This document shows positions 8,812-18,180 of a stretch of DNA of 64,000 nt, in pieces. Positions within the stretch are counted from its first letter, which is position 1; every line of letters begins with the position of its first letter. The stretch is from SKGN01 sp050948865 (GTDB lineage Bacteria; Bacillota_I; Bacilli_A; RF39; UBA660): contig JBMNEQ010000004.1 in NCBI GenBank assembly GCA_050948865.1, forward strand, positions 120,432 to 184,431. Reading direction: 5' to 3'. The position numbers were made by a program, and so were the translations under genes. Below the pieces are notes generated by a model, which was not told the DNA's origin, ran no database searches, and saw only the letters and a program-made list of their open reading frames with translations.

Positions 8812-9936
8812 ATGAGAAATATTGATATTAAAAAACTAAATGAGGTAATTAATTTAAGTAAAAAAATATTAAGAATTGCTTTTATTTTAATTATTATTAT
8901 TGTTATTTATGTTTTGACAATGCTTTTAAAAGAATGGCAAATATTTTTATATATCTTAAAAATATTTAAAATACTACTGCCTTTGTTTTTTGGTTTAGTT
9001 ATTGTTTGGCTTTTAGAACCATCAGTAAAGTATTTAGTTAATAAAGGAGTTAATAGAGTTCTTGGAACTATTTTTATTTATGTTTTAATGCTTAGTTTTT
9101 TATATTTTGGTTTTATTGCTTTTTTCCCAATGTTTTTAGAACAAACTAATGAATTTATTCAAACTTTACCAGATATTATTACAGCGATTGCAGAATGGGC
9201 TAATCGTTTTTTAGAGAATTTTCGTCATCTTAGTTTTTTAGATATAGATTTAATTAAAGGAGATATAGTTGATTATTTAAATGGTTTAATAACTTCTGTT
9301 ACAACAGAAATACCAGAAACTATTATTAATTTTATTACTAGTTTAATATCAACTATCGGAATCTTCTTCTTAGGTTTAATAATTGGATTTTATTTATTAT
9401 TAAGTTCTGAAGATGTTAGTAAATCTCTTTTAACTTTAATTCCTAAAAAGAAAAGAACTTCTCTTGAATCTTTATTTAAAGATATTAATTATATACTTTA
9501 TAGTTTTGTAAAAGGAACTGCTTTAATTGGTTTTATTGTCTTTTTAGTTAGTAGTGTTATCTTTAGTTTAATTGGTGTAAAAACTCCTTTACTACTTGGT
9601 TTAATTTGTGGTTTAACTAATGTTATACCTTATATAGGACCTTTTATCGGGGGAGCAATCGCTACTATTGTTGCTTTAACTCAAAGTTTTCCTTTAGGCA
9701 TTTTAACAATGAGTTTATATACTATTGTTCAAACCTTAGAAAGTGTAGTTTTACAACCATTAATTATGGGAAGAACAATGAGATTACATCCTGCTACTGT
9801 CTTAATGGGTTTAATTGTTTTTGGTTACTTTTTTGGTATAATAGGAATGATTTTCGCTACTCCAATAATGGCGATCTTAAGAACTCTTTTTATGTTTTTA
9901 GAAAATCGTTATCAGTTTTTAAACTTTTTAAAATAA
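8812..9936 (+). CDS. AI-2E family transporter
   Basis: A 374-residue polytopic membrane protein with about seven or eight membrane segments and the conserved GLTNVIPYIGPFIGG loop (about 270-284) of the AI-2E (YtvI/PerM/TqsA) family. Members are linked to export of small molecules, including autoinducer-2, or to ion/H+ antiport. The substrate cannot be read from the sequence. It begins 14 bases after ppdK with a GGGAGG ribosome binding site, so it is probably cotranscribed. Confidence 0.9.
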   Translation: MRNIDIKKLNEVINLSKKILRIAFILIIIIVIYVLTMLLKEWQIFLYILKIFKILLPLFFGLVIVWLLEPSVKYLVNKGVNRVLGTIFIYVLMLSFLYFGFIAFFPMFLEQTNEFIQTLPDIITAIAEWANRFLENFRHLSFLDIDLIKGDIVDYLNGLITSVTTEIPETIINFITSLISTIGIFFLGLIIGFYLLLSSEDVSKSLLTLIPKKKRTSLESLFKDINYILYSFVKGTALIGFIVFLVSSVIFSLIGVKTPLLLGLICGLTNVIPYIGPFIGGAIATIVALTQSFPLGILTMSLYTIVQTLESVVLQPLIMGRTMRLHPATVLMGLIVFGYFFGIIGMIFATPIMAILRTLFMFLENRYQFLNFLK

Positions 9937-9953
9937 TTATAATTCTCTTCACA

Positions 9954-9967
9954 AGAACAAACGTTTG
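9954..9967. promoter_or_regulatory. LexA-like SOS box
   Basis: The 14-mer AGAACAAACGTTTG matches 13 of 14 positions of the Gram-positive LexA consensus CGAACRNRYGTTYG and contains the perfect palindrome CAAACGTTTG. It lies about 30 bases before the ATG of the HAD gene. Two similar boxes occur at 44470 and 54341. Confidence 0.6.
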
Positions 9968-9996
9968 TGTTATGATTGATTTTAGTTGGTGATTTA

Positions 9997-10521
9997 ATGA
10001 AGAAGGATTTATATATTGATTTTGATGGCGTTATTTTAGATACTATTTCCATTATTTATAATTTAATGGAAGAGAAGAAGATTAATAAAAAAGATTTCTT
10101 AGAAGCTTTTAATTTTATTAAAGAGTTAGATTGGGAATATATTATTTTTAATGCTAAAGAAATTAATAATAGTTCTTTAACTATTTTAAAGTTAGTTAAT
10201 AGTAAATTATATAATTTATCTATTCTTACGCATGTTTGTAGTAAGAAAGAAACTTTAATTAAAGGAACTTATATTAAAAGAAAATTTAAAGAAGTAAAAC
10301 CTATTTTTGTTCCCAAAACAATTTCTAAAACAAAAATAGTTAATCCTAAAGATTCGATTTTAATTGATGATTTTAATGGTAACTTAAAAGAATGGCAAGA
10401 AAAAGGAGGAATAAGTATTAAATTTTCTAAAGAGGAAGAAAGGGATTCTTCTTATCCTGTGATTTCTAATTTAGAAGAAATGCTTTATCAAGATAAAATT
10501 AAAGTATTAGTAAAAAAGTAG
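9997..10521 (+). CDS. HAD-like phosphatase (putative 5'-nucleotidase)
   Basis: A 174-residue cytoplasmic protein beginning with the HAD nucleophile motif DFDGVILDT (Asp8/Asp10) and containing a later acid motif LIDDFNGNL. The architecture resembles small HAD 5'-nucleotidase-type phosphatases. The substrate is unknown. I chose ATG 9997 (ribosome binding site GGTGA at 9988) over an upstream in-frame TTG at 9976. The LexA-like box upstream suggests DNA-damage control, which would suit a nucleotide phosphatase. The stop codon is the first part of the CIRCE operator of the next gene. Confidence 0.75.
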   Translation: MKKDLYIDFDGVILDTISIIYNLMEEKKINKKDFLEAFNFIKELDWEYIIFNAKEINNSSLTILKLVNSKLYNLSILTHVCSKKETLIKGTYIKRKFKEVKPIFVPKTISKTKIVNPKDSILIDDFNGNLKEWQEKGGISIKFSKEEERDSSYPVISNLEEMLYQDKIKVLVKK

Positions 10522-10543
10522 CACTCTTTATTGACGAGTGCTA
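10519..10543. promoter_or_regulatory. CIRCE operator (HrcA site)
   Basis: TAGCACTC, nine bases, GAGTGCTA: a near-perfect CIRCE inverted repeat, the binding site of the heat-shock repressor HrcA. It overlaps the -35 element of the clpB promoter and begins inside the stop codon of the preceding gene. Confidence 0.95.
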
Positions 10544-10559
10544 TTTTTTAATTTATAAT
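10531..10559 (+). promoter_or_regulatory. clpB promoter
   Basis: TTGACG (10531-10536), 17 bases, TATAAT (10554-10559). The -35 lies within the CIRCE element, so HrcA binding would occlude RNA polymerase. Confidence 0.85.
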
Positions 10560-10584
10560 ATCATTAATAGAAAGGAAGTTATTT

Positions 10585-12684
10585 ATGAAAGAAAATCCTT
10601 ATGCAGAAAATTTAGAAGATGTTTTAAAGAAGTATGGTCGTGATATTGTCGTCGATGTTAAAGAGGGAAAGATTGATCCTGTTATTGGTCGTGATGAAGA
10701 GGTCCGAAGTATTACTCGTATTTTATCTAGAAAGACTAAGAATAATCCTGTTTTAATAGGGGAACCTGGGGTTGGTAAAACTGCTATAGTAGAAGGTTTA
10801 GCTAGAAGGATTGTTGCAGGTGATGTTCCTAGTAGTTTAAAAAGTAAAACTATTTTTGAATTAGATATGGGAGCATTAATCGCTGGTGCTAAATATCGAG
10901 GAGAATTTGAAGAAAGATTAAAAGCTGTTTTAAAAGAGATAAAAGAAAGTAATGGAGAAATTATCTTATTTATTGATGAGATTCATATGATTGTAGGGGC
11001 TGGTAAATTAGAAGGAGCAATTGATGCTTCTAATATGTTAAAACCTCTTCTAGCTCGGGGGGAAATTCATTGTATTGGAGCAACAACTTTAAATGAGTAT
11101 CGTCAGTATATAGAAGCAGATGGAGCTTTAGAAAGAAGATTTCAAAAGGTTTTAATTAGTGAACCTAATGTGTTAGATACGATTACTATTTTAAGAGGAT
11201 TAAAAGAAAGATTTGAAGTTCATCATGGGGTTAATATTTTAGATAAAGCTTTAATTGCTGCTGCTAATTTATCTAATCGTTATATTACTGATCGTTTTTT
11301 ACCTGATAAAGCAATTGATTTAATAGATGAAGCTTGTGCGACTATTAAAGTGCAAATGGATTCTGTTCCTGTAGAATTAGATCAATTAACAAGAAAGATA
11401 ATGCAATTAGAAATAGAAAAACAAGCTTTAAAGAAGGAAAAAGATGAGATCAGTAATAAAAGAAAAATAAAATTAGAAGAAGAATTAAAAAATTTAAAAG
11501 AAGAAGAATCTAAATTAAGAAAAGAATGGGAAGATGAAAAATTAATTAATGAAAAAATAAATATTCAAAAGACTAAAATAGAAAAGGCTAAATTTAGATT
11601 AGAACAAGCAGAAAATAATTATGATTTAGAAACTTCAGCTAAGATTAAACATGGAGAAATACCTAGTTTAGAAAAAGAATTAATAGAATTAAAATTAAAA
11701 GATGAAAGTAAAATTCTTAGTGATACGGTTACTGAAGAAGGAGTGGCTGAAATAATTTCTAAATGGACAAATATTCCTTTAACTAAATTAGTAGAAAGTG
11801 AAAGGGAGAAATTATTACATTTAGAAGAACATATGAAGGAAAGAGTAGTTGGCCAAGATAAAGCATTAAAACTTGTTAGTGAAGCAATTATTAGGGCTAG
11901 AGCAGGTATTAAAGATCCTTTAAGACCGATTGGTTCTTTTATCTTTTTAGGTCCAACTGGAGTTGGTAAAACAGAAGTTGCTAAAACTCTTGCTTATCAT
12001 TTATTTGATGATGAACGTCATTTAATTAGATTAGATATGAGTGAATATATGGAAAGTTTTAATGTTTCAAGGTTAATTGGATCTCCTCCTGGATATGTTG
12101 GTTATGAAGAAGGGGGACAATTAACAGAAGCCGTAAGAAGAAATCCATATAGTATTGTTTTATTTGATGAAATAGAAAAAGCTCATCCTGATGTTTTTAA
12201 TTTATTATTACAAATATTAGATGCTGGAAGAATTACAGATAGTCATGGAAGAACAGTTGATTTTAAAAATACCATTATTATTATGACTTCTAATTTAGGT
12301 AGTGAACATATTTTAAATAATGATCAAGATAATGTTTTAGAAGTAGTAAAAAGAACTTTTCGTCCTGAATTTTTAAATCGAATAGATGAAATAATTATAT
12401 TTGAAGCTCTTTTAAAAGATTCTATTAATAAAATAATAGATATGTTAATTAAAGAAGTAGAAGAAAGATTAAAAGAATATAATTTAACAATTAGTATTAC
12501 TAAGGCAGTTAAAGAATATATTATAGCGTCATCTTATAATATTAATTATGGGGTTCGTCCTTTAAAAAGGTTTATTAGTAGTAATATAGAAATCTTATTA
12601 GCTAAAAAATTATTAAAAGAAGAAATAAAAATGGGAAGTAATTTAGTTATTGATTTAGAAAATGATAAATTAGTTATTAAATAA
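10585..12684 (+). CDS. clpB: ClpB-type AAA+ disaggregase lacking the N-domain
   Basis: A hexameric unfoldase that rescues aggregated proteins with DnaK. Two AAA+ modules are present: Walker A GEPGVGKTA (about 59-66) with Walker B IILFIDEIH (127-133), and a second Walker A GPTGVGKTE (about 455-463) with VLFDEIEKAHPD. A long charged coiled coil between them (about 265-395) is the ClpB M-domain and is too long for ClpC. I see no ClpP-docking I/L-G-F loop. The 699-residue protein starts directly at the linker before NBD1, so the usual ~150-residue N-terminal domain is absent, as in the short ClpB isoform. No upstream reading frame supplies it. Heat-shock control comes from the CIRCE site. Confidence 0.93.
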   Translation: MKENPYAENLEDVLKKYGRDIVVDVKEGKIDPVIGRDEEVRSITRILSRKTKNNPVLIGEPGVGKTAIVEGLARRIVAGDVPSSLKSKTIFELDMGALIAGAKYRGEFEERLKAVLKEIKESNGEIILFIDEIHMIVGAGKLEGAIDASNMLKPLLARGEIHCIGATTLNEYRQYIEADGALERRFQKVLISEPNVLDTITILRGLKERFEVHHGVNILDKALIAAANLSNRYITDRFLPDKAIDLIDEACATIKVQMDSVPVELDQLTRKIMQLEIEKQALKKEKDEISNKRKIKLEEELKNLKEEESKLRKEWEDEKLINEKINIQKTKIEKAKFRLEQAENNYDLETSAKIKHGEIPSLEKELIELKLKDESKILSDTVTEEGVAEIISKWTNIPLTKLVESEREKLLHLEEHMKERVVGQDKALKLVSEAIIRARAGIKDPLRPIGSFIFLGPTGVGKTEVAKTLAYHLFDDERHLIRLDMSEYMESFNVSRLIGSPPGYVGYEEGGQLTEAVRRNPYSIVLFDEIEKAHPDVFNLLLQILDAGRITDSHGRTVDFKNTIIIMTSNLGSEHILNNDQDNVLEVVKRTFRPEFLNRIDEIIIFEALLKDSINKIIDMLIKEVEERLKEYNLTISITKAVKEYIIASSYNINYGVRPLKRFISSNIEILLAKKLLKEEIKMGSNLVIDLENDKLVIK

Positions 12685-12724
12685 TAAGGGGATTATTAAT
12701 TAATTTCTTTAATATATAAATAGG

Positions 12725-12740
12725 GACAATTCTAATTGTC
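12725..12740. repeat. Short palindrome before murC
   Basis: GACAATT, CT, AATTGTC is a perfect 7-bp inverted repeat followed by AAATTTT. It could be a weak terminator for clpB or an operator for murC. The sequence alone does not decide. Confidence 0.4.
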
Positions 12741-12826
12741 AAATTTTACAAAAAAATGAAAGAATATTTTTTTCAAGAAACAGTTAAGGTATAATATATA
12801 AATAGGTTTAGATGGGAGTGTTTAAA

Positions 12827-14140
12827 TTGAAATATCATTTTATAGGAATTAAAGGCTCAGGAATGAGTGCTTTAGCAGGAATTATGCATGATTTAGGAAA
12901 TGAAGTTCAAGGATCAGATAAAACTTATTATTTATTTCCTCAAGAATCTCTTGAAGAAAGAGGAATTAAGATGTTACCTTTTGATAAAAATAATATTACT
13001 AAAGATTTAACTGTAGTAATTGGGAATGCTTTTTCTGATAATCATCAAGAAGTTATAAGGGCCAAAGAATTAGGGGTGAAAACATATCATTATTTTGAAT
13101 TATTAGGAGAATTAGTTAAACAATATCAAACAGTAGCTGTTTGTGGTTGTCATGGTAAGACGACAACAACTAGTTTATTAAGTCATGTTTTTAATGATAT
13201 TGTTGGAACTAATTATTTAATTGGTGATGGTAGTGGTTATGCGAATAAAAATAATAAGTATTTTATGGTAGAAGCTTGTGAATATAAAAGACATTTCTTA
13301 TATTACTTTCCTGAATATACTATTTTAACTAATATTGAGTTAGATCATGTAGATTATTATAAAACTTTAGAAGATTATAAAAAAGCTTATGAAGAGTTTT
13401 TAAGTCAAACTAATAATACTATTATTGCTTGTGGTGATGATTTGGATGTTCTTTCTTTAAAAGTAAAGAAACCTATTTTATATTATGGATTTAATGAAAA
13501 TAATGATCTTCAAGCTAGGAATGTTTCTTTAAATATTGATGGTTCAGAATTTGATGTTTATTTAAAAGGGGAATTTTTAGAACATTTTTATTTACCTTTA
13601 TATGGTGAACATATGATTTTAAATACTTTAGCGGTTATTATGATGGCTTATTTAGCTAAATTAGATCTGAAGAAAGTTAAAGAAAGTATTAAAAACTTTC
13701 AAGGAGCGAAAAGACGTTTTAAAGAGAAGGTTATTAAAGATATAGTTACTATTGATGATTATGCTCATCATCCTACTGAACTTGCTGTAACAATTAAATC
13801 AGCGCGTCAAAAGTATCCTGATAAAGAAATAGTAGCTCTTTATTTACCTAATACTTATTCAAGAACAAAAGAATTATATAAAGATATAGCTAAAGCTTTA
13901 AATCTAGCAGATAAAGCTTATGTGATGGATATTTTTTGTGAAAGAGAAAAAAAGGAAGATTGGCCAGGAGTATCCTCAAAGATGATTATTAAATTATTAA
14001 ATAATGGAGATCAAATAAGTAAAGAAGAAGTAAAAAAATTATTAGTTCATAAAAATAGTGTAATGTTATTTATGAGTTGTACAGAAATATATCATCTTCA
14101 AACTTTATATGAAGAAATGCTTAAAAAAGAAAAGGAGTAA
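12827..14140 (+). CDS. murC: UDP-N-acetylmuramate--L-alanine ligase
   Basis: ATP-dependent cytoplasmic ligase adding L-Ala to UDP-MurNAc in peptidoglycan synthesis, showing the organism makes a wall. It has the N-terminal IGIKGSGMSALA Rossmann motif, ATP loop GCHGKTTTTS, ligase block EACEYKRHF and C-terminal DDYAHHPTE. I prefer TTG 12827 (starting MKYHFIGIKG, ribosome binding site GGGAG 8 bases upstream) over ATG 12812, which lies on that binding site. It gives 437 residues, normal for MurC. A TATAAT at 12790 probably belongs to its promoter. Confidence 0.95.
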   Translation: MKYHFIGIKGSGMSALAGIMHDLGNEVQGSDKTYYLFPQESLEERGIKMLPFDKNNITKDLTVVIGNAFSDNHQEVIRAKELGVKTYHYFELLGELVKQYQTVAVCGCHGKTTTTSLLSHVFNDIVGTNYLIGDGSGYANKNNKYFMVEACEYKRHFLYYFPEYTILTNIELDHVDYYKTLEDYKKAYEEFLSQTNNTIIACGDDLDVLSLKVKKPILYYGFNENNDLQARNVSLNIDGSEFDVYLKGEFLEHFYLPLYGEHMILNTLAVIMMAYLAKLDLKKVKESIKNFQGAKRRFKEKVIKDIVTIDDYAHHPTELAVTIKSARQKYPDKEIVALYLPNTYSRTKELYKDIAKALNLADKAYVMDIFCEREKKEDWPGVSSKMIIKLLNNGDQISKEEVKKLLVHKNSVMLFMSCTEIYHLQTLYEEMLKKEKE

Positions 14141-14143
14141 TGT

Positions 14144-17100
14144 ATGAAATATTTACCAAACTTTAGTGTTAAAAGACCAGTAGCAGTTGTTATGGGGGTA
14201 TTAATAACTATTTTATTAGGGATAATATCCCTTCTTAATTTAACCACAGAATTATTACCTAATATTAATTTACCTTATATGGTTGTTACTACTGCTTATC
14301 CTGGATCTAATCCAGAATTAGTAGAAAATAATGTTACTAAACCAATAGAAAGTAGTTTATCTAAGGTTAGTGATATTAAAAACATATCATCTGTTTCTAA
14401 TGAAAACTATTCATTAGTTATTTTAGAATTTAATGATGGGATTAATATTGATTCTTCTTTTGTGGAAGTAAGAGAAAATTTAGATATGTTAAAAAATTAT
14501 TTGCCAGAGGAAGTTAAAACACCGACAATCCTAAAATTAAATCCTAATATAATGCCCATTATGCAACTAGGAATTAGTTTTTCTAATTTAACATTAACAG
14601 ACAATAGTATTCTTCTTAAAAAAGAGATTGTAAACCGTTTAGAAAGTATTCCTGGGGTAGCGAGTGTTGATCTTGAAGGTTTGGTTCAAGAAATTATTGG
14701 AATAACCCTTAATCAAGAAAAGATTGATTCTTTAAATGAAGTTAATCGTCAAGTTTTTCAAGCCCAACGTTTACCTTATGAAGATTTAATTATTACTGAT
14801 TCTTTATTAAAAGGTATAATAACAGGTCAGAATTTAGAAATGCCAATTGGTTTTATTGAAATGGATAAGGAATTAACTTTAGTAAGACTAGGAGATAAGA
14901 TTAAATCTCTTGAAGAATTAGAAAACTTAATAATTATTAATAATCCTTTAATGAAAGTTAAAGTAAAGGATATTGCTGATGTTACTTTAATTAATAATGC
15001 TGATAAAATTTATTCTAAAATTAATGGAGAAAATACTATTGTTTTATCCTTTCAAAAACAAAATAATTATCCAACTAGTGAAGTAGTTAAAAATATTTAT
15101 AAAAGGTTAGATCAAATAAAAGAAGAATATCCTCAGATGAAAACTACTATTTTACTTGATCAAGCTCGTTATATTAATATGACTATTGATAATGTTTTAA
15201 AAAACCTAATTTATGGCGGTCTTTTGGCAATTTTAGTTTTATTATTTTTCTTAAAAAATATTAAACCAACAATTGTTATTAGTTTAGCCATCCCTATAAG
15301 TGTGATTACGACCTTTATGATGATTTATTTTTCTGGGATTACTTTAAATATTATCTCTTTAGGTGGTTTAGCTTTAGGCGTAGGAATGCTTGTTGATAAT
15401 GCGATAGTTGTTATAGAAAACATCTTTCGTTTAAGAAGAGAAGGACTTGACTCTAAAGAAGCTTCAATAGTGGGCGCAAGTCAAGTTTCAGGAGCAATTA
15501 CAGCGTCTACTTTAACAACAGTTTCTGTCTTTGTTCCGATTCTTTTTATAAAAGGTTTAGTCGCAGAAATATTTAAACAAATGGCTTTAACAGTTTCTTT
15601 TTCTCTTTTAGCTAGTTTAATTGTCGCTTTAACATTAGTCCCAATGATTTCTTCTAAAATATTAATAAAAGAAGAAAAAGATAATAAAAACTTATTTAAA
15701 AAAATTTTAAATAGTTATGAGAAATTATTAAAAACTTTTTTACGTTTTAAATATTTAGTAGTTATTTTTTCTTTTCTTTTATTTATTGGAAGTATAATCC
15801 TTATTCCGAAAATAGGAACAGAGTTTATTCCTACTGAAGAAGAAGGAAATATGTTAATTACAGTAGATTTTCCAAAAGATGTAACCTTTAAAGATAAAGT
15901 AGAATCATATGATGAGTTAATGAATTTAATAACACCAATTAAAGGAATAGAAACTATAGCGATAACTTTAAATGACACTTCTTTTAATCTAATGGGTTTA
16001 AGTAATGATGTTTATGTTTTAATTGATGAAGAAGAATTTTCTTTTCAAGAAATAGAAAAGGAAATTCTAAAGAAAACAAAGAACTTTAATTATGATTTAG
16101 TAATTAATTCAGAGACTAAAATGGCTAATATGATGAATACAGGAATTAAATTAAAAATTAAAGGAGAAGATTTTGAAGAACTTAGAAAAATTAGTAATGA
16201 TGTAATAAGTATGATTGAAGAAATAAAAGGGATTAGTAATATTGGAAGTAGCATTGATGAAGGGGCTAAAGAATTAAAGATTACAGTTGATAAAGATAAA
16301 AGTATTCAATCTAATTTAACTAATTATAATGTTTTTGATACCTTAAATAAGATGATTAATACTAATTATAAAGCTACGACGATTGATCTTAATTATGAAC
16401 CTTATGATGTTTATGTTTATCCAAGTAATAGAAATACTGTTTCTTATTCTGATTTAAAAGAAGCCTTATTAGAAGAAGTATTTTTAAAAGAGATTGCTAG
16501 TTTTAATAAAAGTGAAGGTTTTACATCCATTAATAGGGATAATCAAAGCCGTTATATAAGTGTTTCCACTGAAATATTAGACGGTTATAATATCGGGAAA
16601 ATTAGTCAAAAAATAAAAGAAAAGATTGATCATTATAACATTAAAGAAGGATATGAAATATCTTTTGAAGGGGAAGTAGAAGAAATGGAAACATCTTTAA
16701 AAGCTTTATTTCAATCTTTAATTTTAGCAGTTTTATTAATTTATATGGTAATGGCTATTCAGTTTGAATCATTATTATATCCTTTTATAGTTTTATTTAC
16801 TGTTCCTTTAGCTTTTACTGGAAGTTTACTCGCTTTATATTTAACTAATACTTCCTTGAGTGTTGTCTCTTTAATTGGTATAATTATTTTAGCAGGAATA
16901 GTTGTGAATAATGCGATTGTTTTAGTTGATTATATTAATCAATTAAGAGAAAAGGGATCTAACGTTTATGAGGCTTTAATAGAAGCAGGAAAGGTTAGAA
17001 TGAGGCCCATCTTAATGACTTCTTTAACAACTATTTTGGCTTTAATTATTTTAGCGATCGGAATAGGAGAAGGAACAGTAATGATGAGACCAATGGCGAT

Positions 17101-17212
17101 TGCTACAATTGGTGGATTATTATATGCAACCCCACTTACTTTAGGGGTAATACCATGCTTATATTTAATAATAAATAAATTTAGAGGAGGAAAAAGGAAT
17201 GAAAAATACTAA
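14144..17212 (+). CDS. RND-family efflux transporter (HAE1/SwrC-like)
   Basis: A 1022-residue proton-driven exporter of the AcrB/SwrC superfamily. The N-terminus has FSVKRPVAVVMGVL; two clusters of membrane segments (about 340-510 and 855-1010) alternate with two large extracytoplasmic loops. The block GLALGVGMLVDNAIVVIENIFR carries the conserved acidic residue of transmembrane segment 4. Gram-positive members export surfactants, lipids or drugs. The substrate here is unknown. It starts 3 bases after murC and overlaps the rubrerythrin gene by 14 bases. Confidence 0.92.
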   Translation: MKYLPNFSVKRPVAVVMGVLITILLGIISLLNLTTELLPNINLPYMVVTTAYPGSNPELVENNVTKPIESSLSKVSDIKNISSVSNENYSLVILEFNDGINIDSSFVEVRENLDMLKNYLPEEVKTPTILKLNPNIMPIMQLGISFSNLTLTDNSILLKKEIVNRLESIPGVASVDLEGLVQEIIGITLNQEKIDSLNEVNRQVFQAQRLPYEDLIITDSLLKGIITGQNLEMPIGFIEMDKELTLVRLGDKIKSLEELENLIIINNPLMKVKVKDIADVTLINNADKIYSKINGENTIVLSFQKQNNYPTSEVVKNIYKRLDQIKEEYPQMKTTILLDQARYINMTIDNVLKNLIYGGLLAILVLLFFLKNIKPTIVISLAIPISVITTFMMIYFSGITLNIISLGGLALGVGMLVDNAIVVIENIFRLRREGLDSKEASIVGASQVSGAITASTLTTVSVFVPILFIKGLVAEIFKQMALTVSFSLLASLIVALTLVPMISSKILIKEEKDNKNLFKKILNSYEKLLKTFLRFKYLVVIFSFLLFIGSIILIPKIGTEFIPTEEEGNMLITVDFPKDVTFKDKVESYDELMNLITPIKGIETIAITLNDTSFNLMGLSNDVYVLIDEEEFSFQEIEKEILKKTKNFNYDLVINSETKMANMMNTGIKLKIKGEDFEELRKISNDVISMIEEIKGISNIGSSIDEGAKELKITVDKDKSIQSNLTNYNVFDTLNKMINTNYKATTIDLNYEPYDVYVYPSNRNTVSYSDLKEALLEEVFLKEIASFNKSEGFTSINRDNQSRYISVSTEILDGYNIGKISQKIKEKIDHYNIKEGYEISFEGEVEEMETSLKALFQSLILAVLLIYMVMAIQFESLLYPFIVLFTVPLAFTGSLLALYLTNTSLSVVSLIGIIILAGIVVNNAIVLVDYINQLREKGSNVYEALIEAGKVRMRPILMTSLTTILALIILAIGIGEGTVMMRPMAIATIGGLLYATPLTLGVIPCLYLIINKFRGGKRNEKY

Positions 17213-17765
17213 AACAGAACAAAATTTATTAAAAGCTTTTGCTGGGGAGTGTCAAGCAAGAACAAGATATGGAATGTATGCAAGTATTGCTAAAAAGGAA
17301 GGTTATGAACAAATAGCCGCTATTTTTACAGAAACTGCAGCGAATGAATATCAACATGCTAAACAATTTTATCGTAGATTAACAGGAAGAGAAGTGGAAA
17401 TAGAAGCAAGTTACCCAGCAGGTATAATTGGTAATACTATGGAAAATTTAGAAGCAGCAGCTAATGGAGAAAAAGATGAAGCTGATGTTTTATATCCTGA
17501 GTTTGCAAAAACAGCTAGAGAAGAAGGCTTTGAAGAAGTAGCAGTTTTATTTGAAAAAACAGCTGAGATTGAAGAACATCACCATCAAAGATATTTAAAA
17601 TTATTAGATAATATTAAAACAAATAGAGTATTTCATAGGGATACAGACCAAGAATGGAAATGCTTAGAATGTGGTTATATTCATTATGGTAAGGAAGCTC
17701 CTATTATATGTCCTGTTTGTGCTCATCCTCAAGCATTTTATCAATTACATGTAGAAGATTATTAA
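17199..17765 (+). CDS. rbr: Rubrerythrin
   Basis: A 188-residue non-heme iron peroxidase of anaerobes that reduces hydrogen peroxide using NAD(P)H-derived electrons. The N-terminal ferritin-like domain carries the di-iron ligands (GECQARTRY, AANEYQHAK, EIEEHHHQRY), and the C-terminal rubredoxin-like domain has two CxxC pairs (CLECGY and CPVC). The strong GGAGGAAAAAGG ribosome binding site lies inside the end of the RND gene, so translation is probably coupled. Confidence 0.96.
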   Translation: MKNTKTEQNLLKAFAGECQARTRYGMYASIAKKEGYEQIAAIFTETAANEYQHAKQFYRRLTGREVEIEASYPAGIIGNTMENLEAAANGEKDEADVLYPEFAKTAREEGFEEVAVLFEKTAEIEEHHHQRYLKLLDNIKTNRVFHRDTDQEWKCLECGYIHYGKEAPIICPVCAHPQAFYQLHVEDY

Positions 17766-17796
17766 AAGTAAATATATAAAGAAAGGAGAATAAATA

Positions 17797-17985
17797 ATGG
17801 CTTTTATGAAAAATTTAAAACTTAATATTCAAGCATTAAAAAATAAAAAAACATATAAACTTTTTAAGAACACATTTAAAACAGTTCAAAAATCAAGAAA
17901 AATAATTAATCCTCTAATTGATAATATAACTTCTTCAATTACAGGAATAGATATATCTAAAAACAATATTAAAAGAAGTAGATAA
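17797..17985 (+). CDS. Small basic protein of unknown function
   Basis: Encodes 62 residues, very rich in Lys/Asn/Ile, with no Cys and no obvious membrane segment. I recognise no family. It is supported by a strong AAAGGAG ribosome binding site, its position 31 bases after rubrerythrin, and a terminator directly after it. A nucleic-acid-binding or membrane-surface amphipathic peptide is possible but unproven. Confidence 0.5.
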   Translation: MAFMKNLKLNIQALKNKKTYKLFKNTFKTVQKSRKIINPLIDNITSSITGIDISKNNIKRSR

Positions 17986-18028
17986 TTTTAGTTAAAATTA
18001 AATAAAAGAGTTTTATAAATTATGGAAT

Positions 18029-18060
18029 AAAAAAGCATCACAAAACTGTGGTGTTTTTAA
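18029..18060 (+). terminator. Terminator after rubrerythrin operon
   Basis: CATCACA (18036-18042), loop AAAC, TGTGGTG (18047-18053) and a T run, preceded by an A run. It ends the murC-RND-rubrerythrin unit before the hsd locus. Confidence 0.8.
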
Positions 18061-18180
18061 TTTTGTAAATTTGTATTTTAAAATTATCAAAAAATGTAAA
18101 AAAGTGTTATAATCATAAGAGATTATATCTTTTTTTATAAATAAATTAGTTAAACACTAGTAGATTGAGGAGTGATTAAT

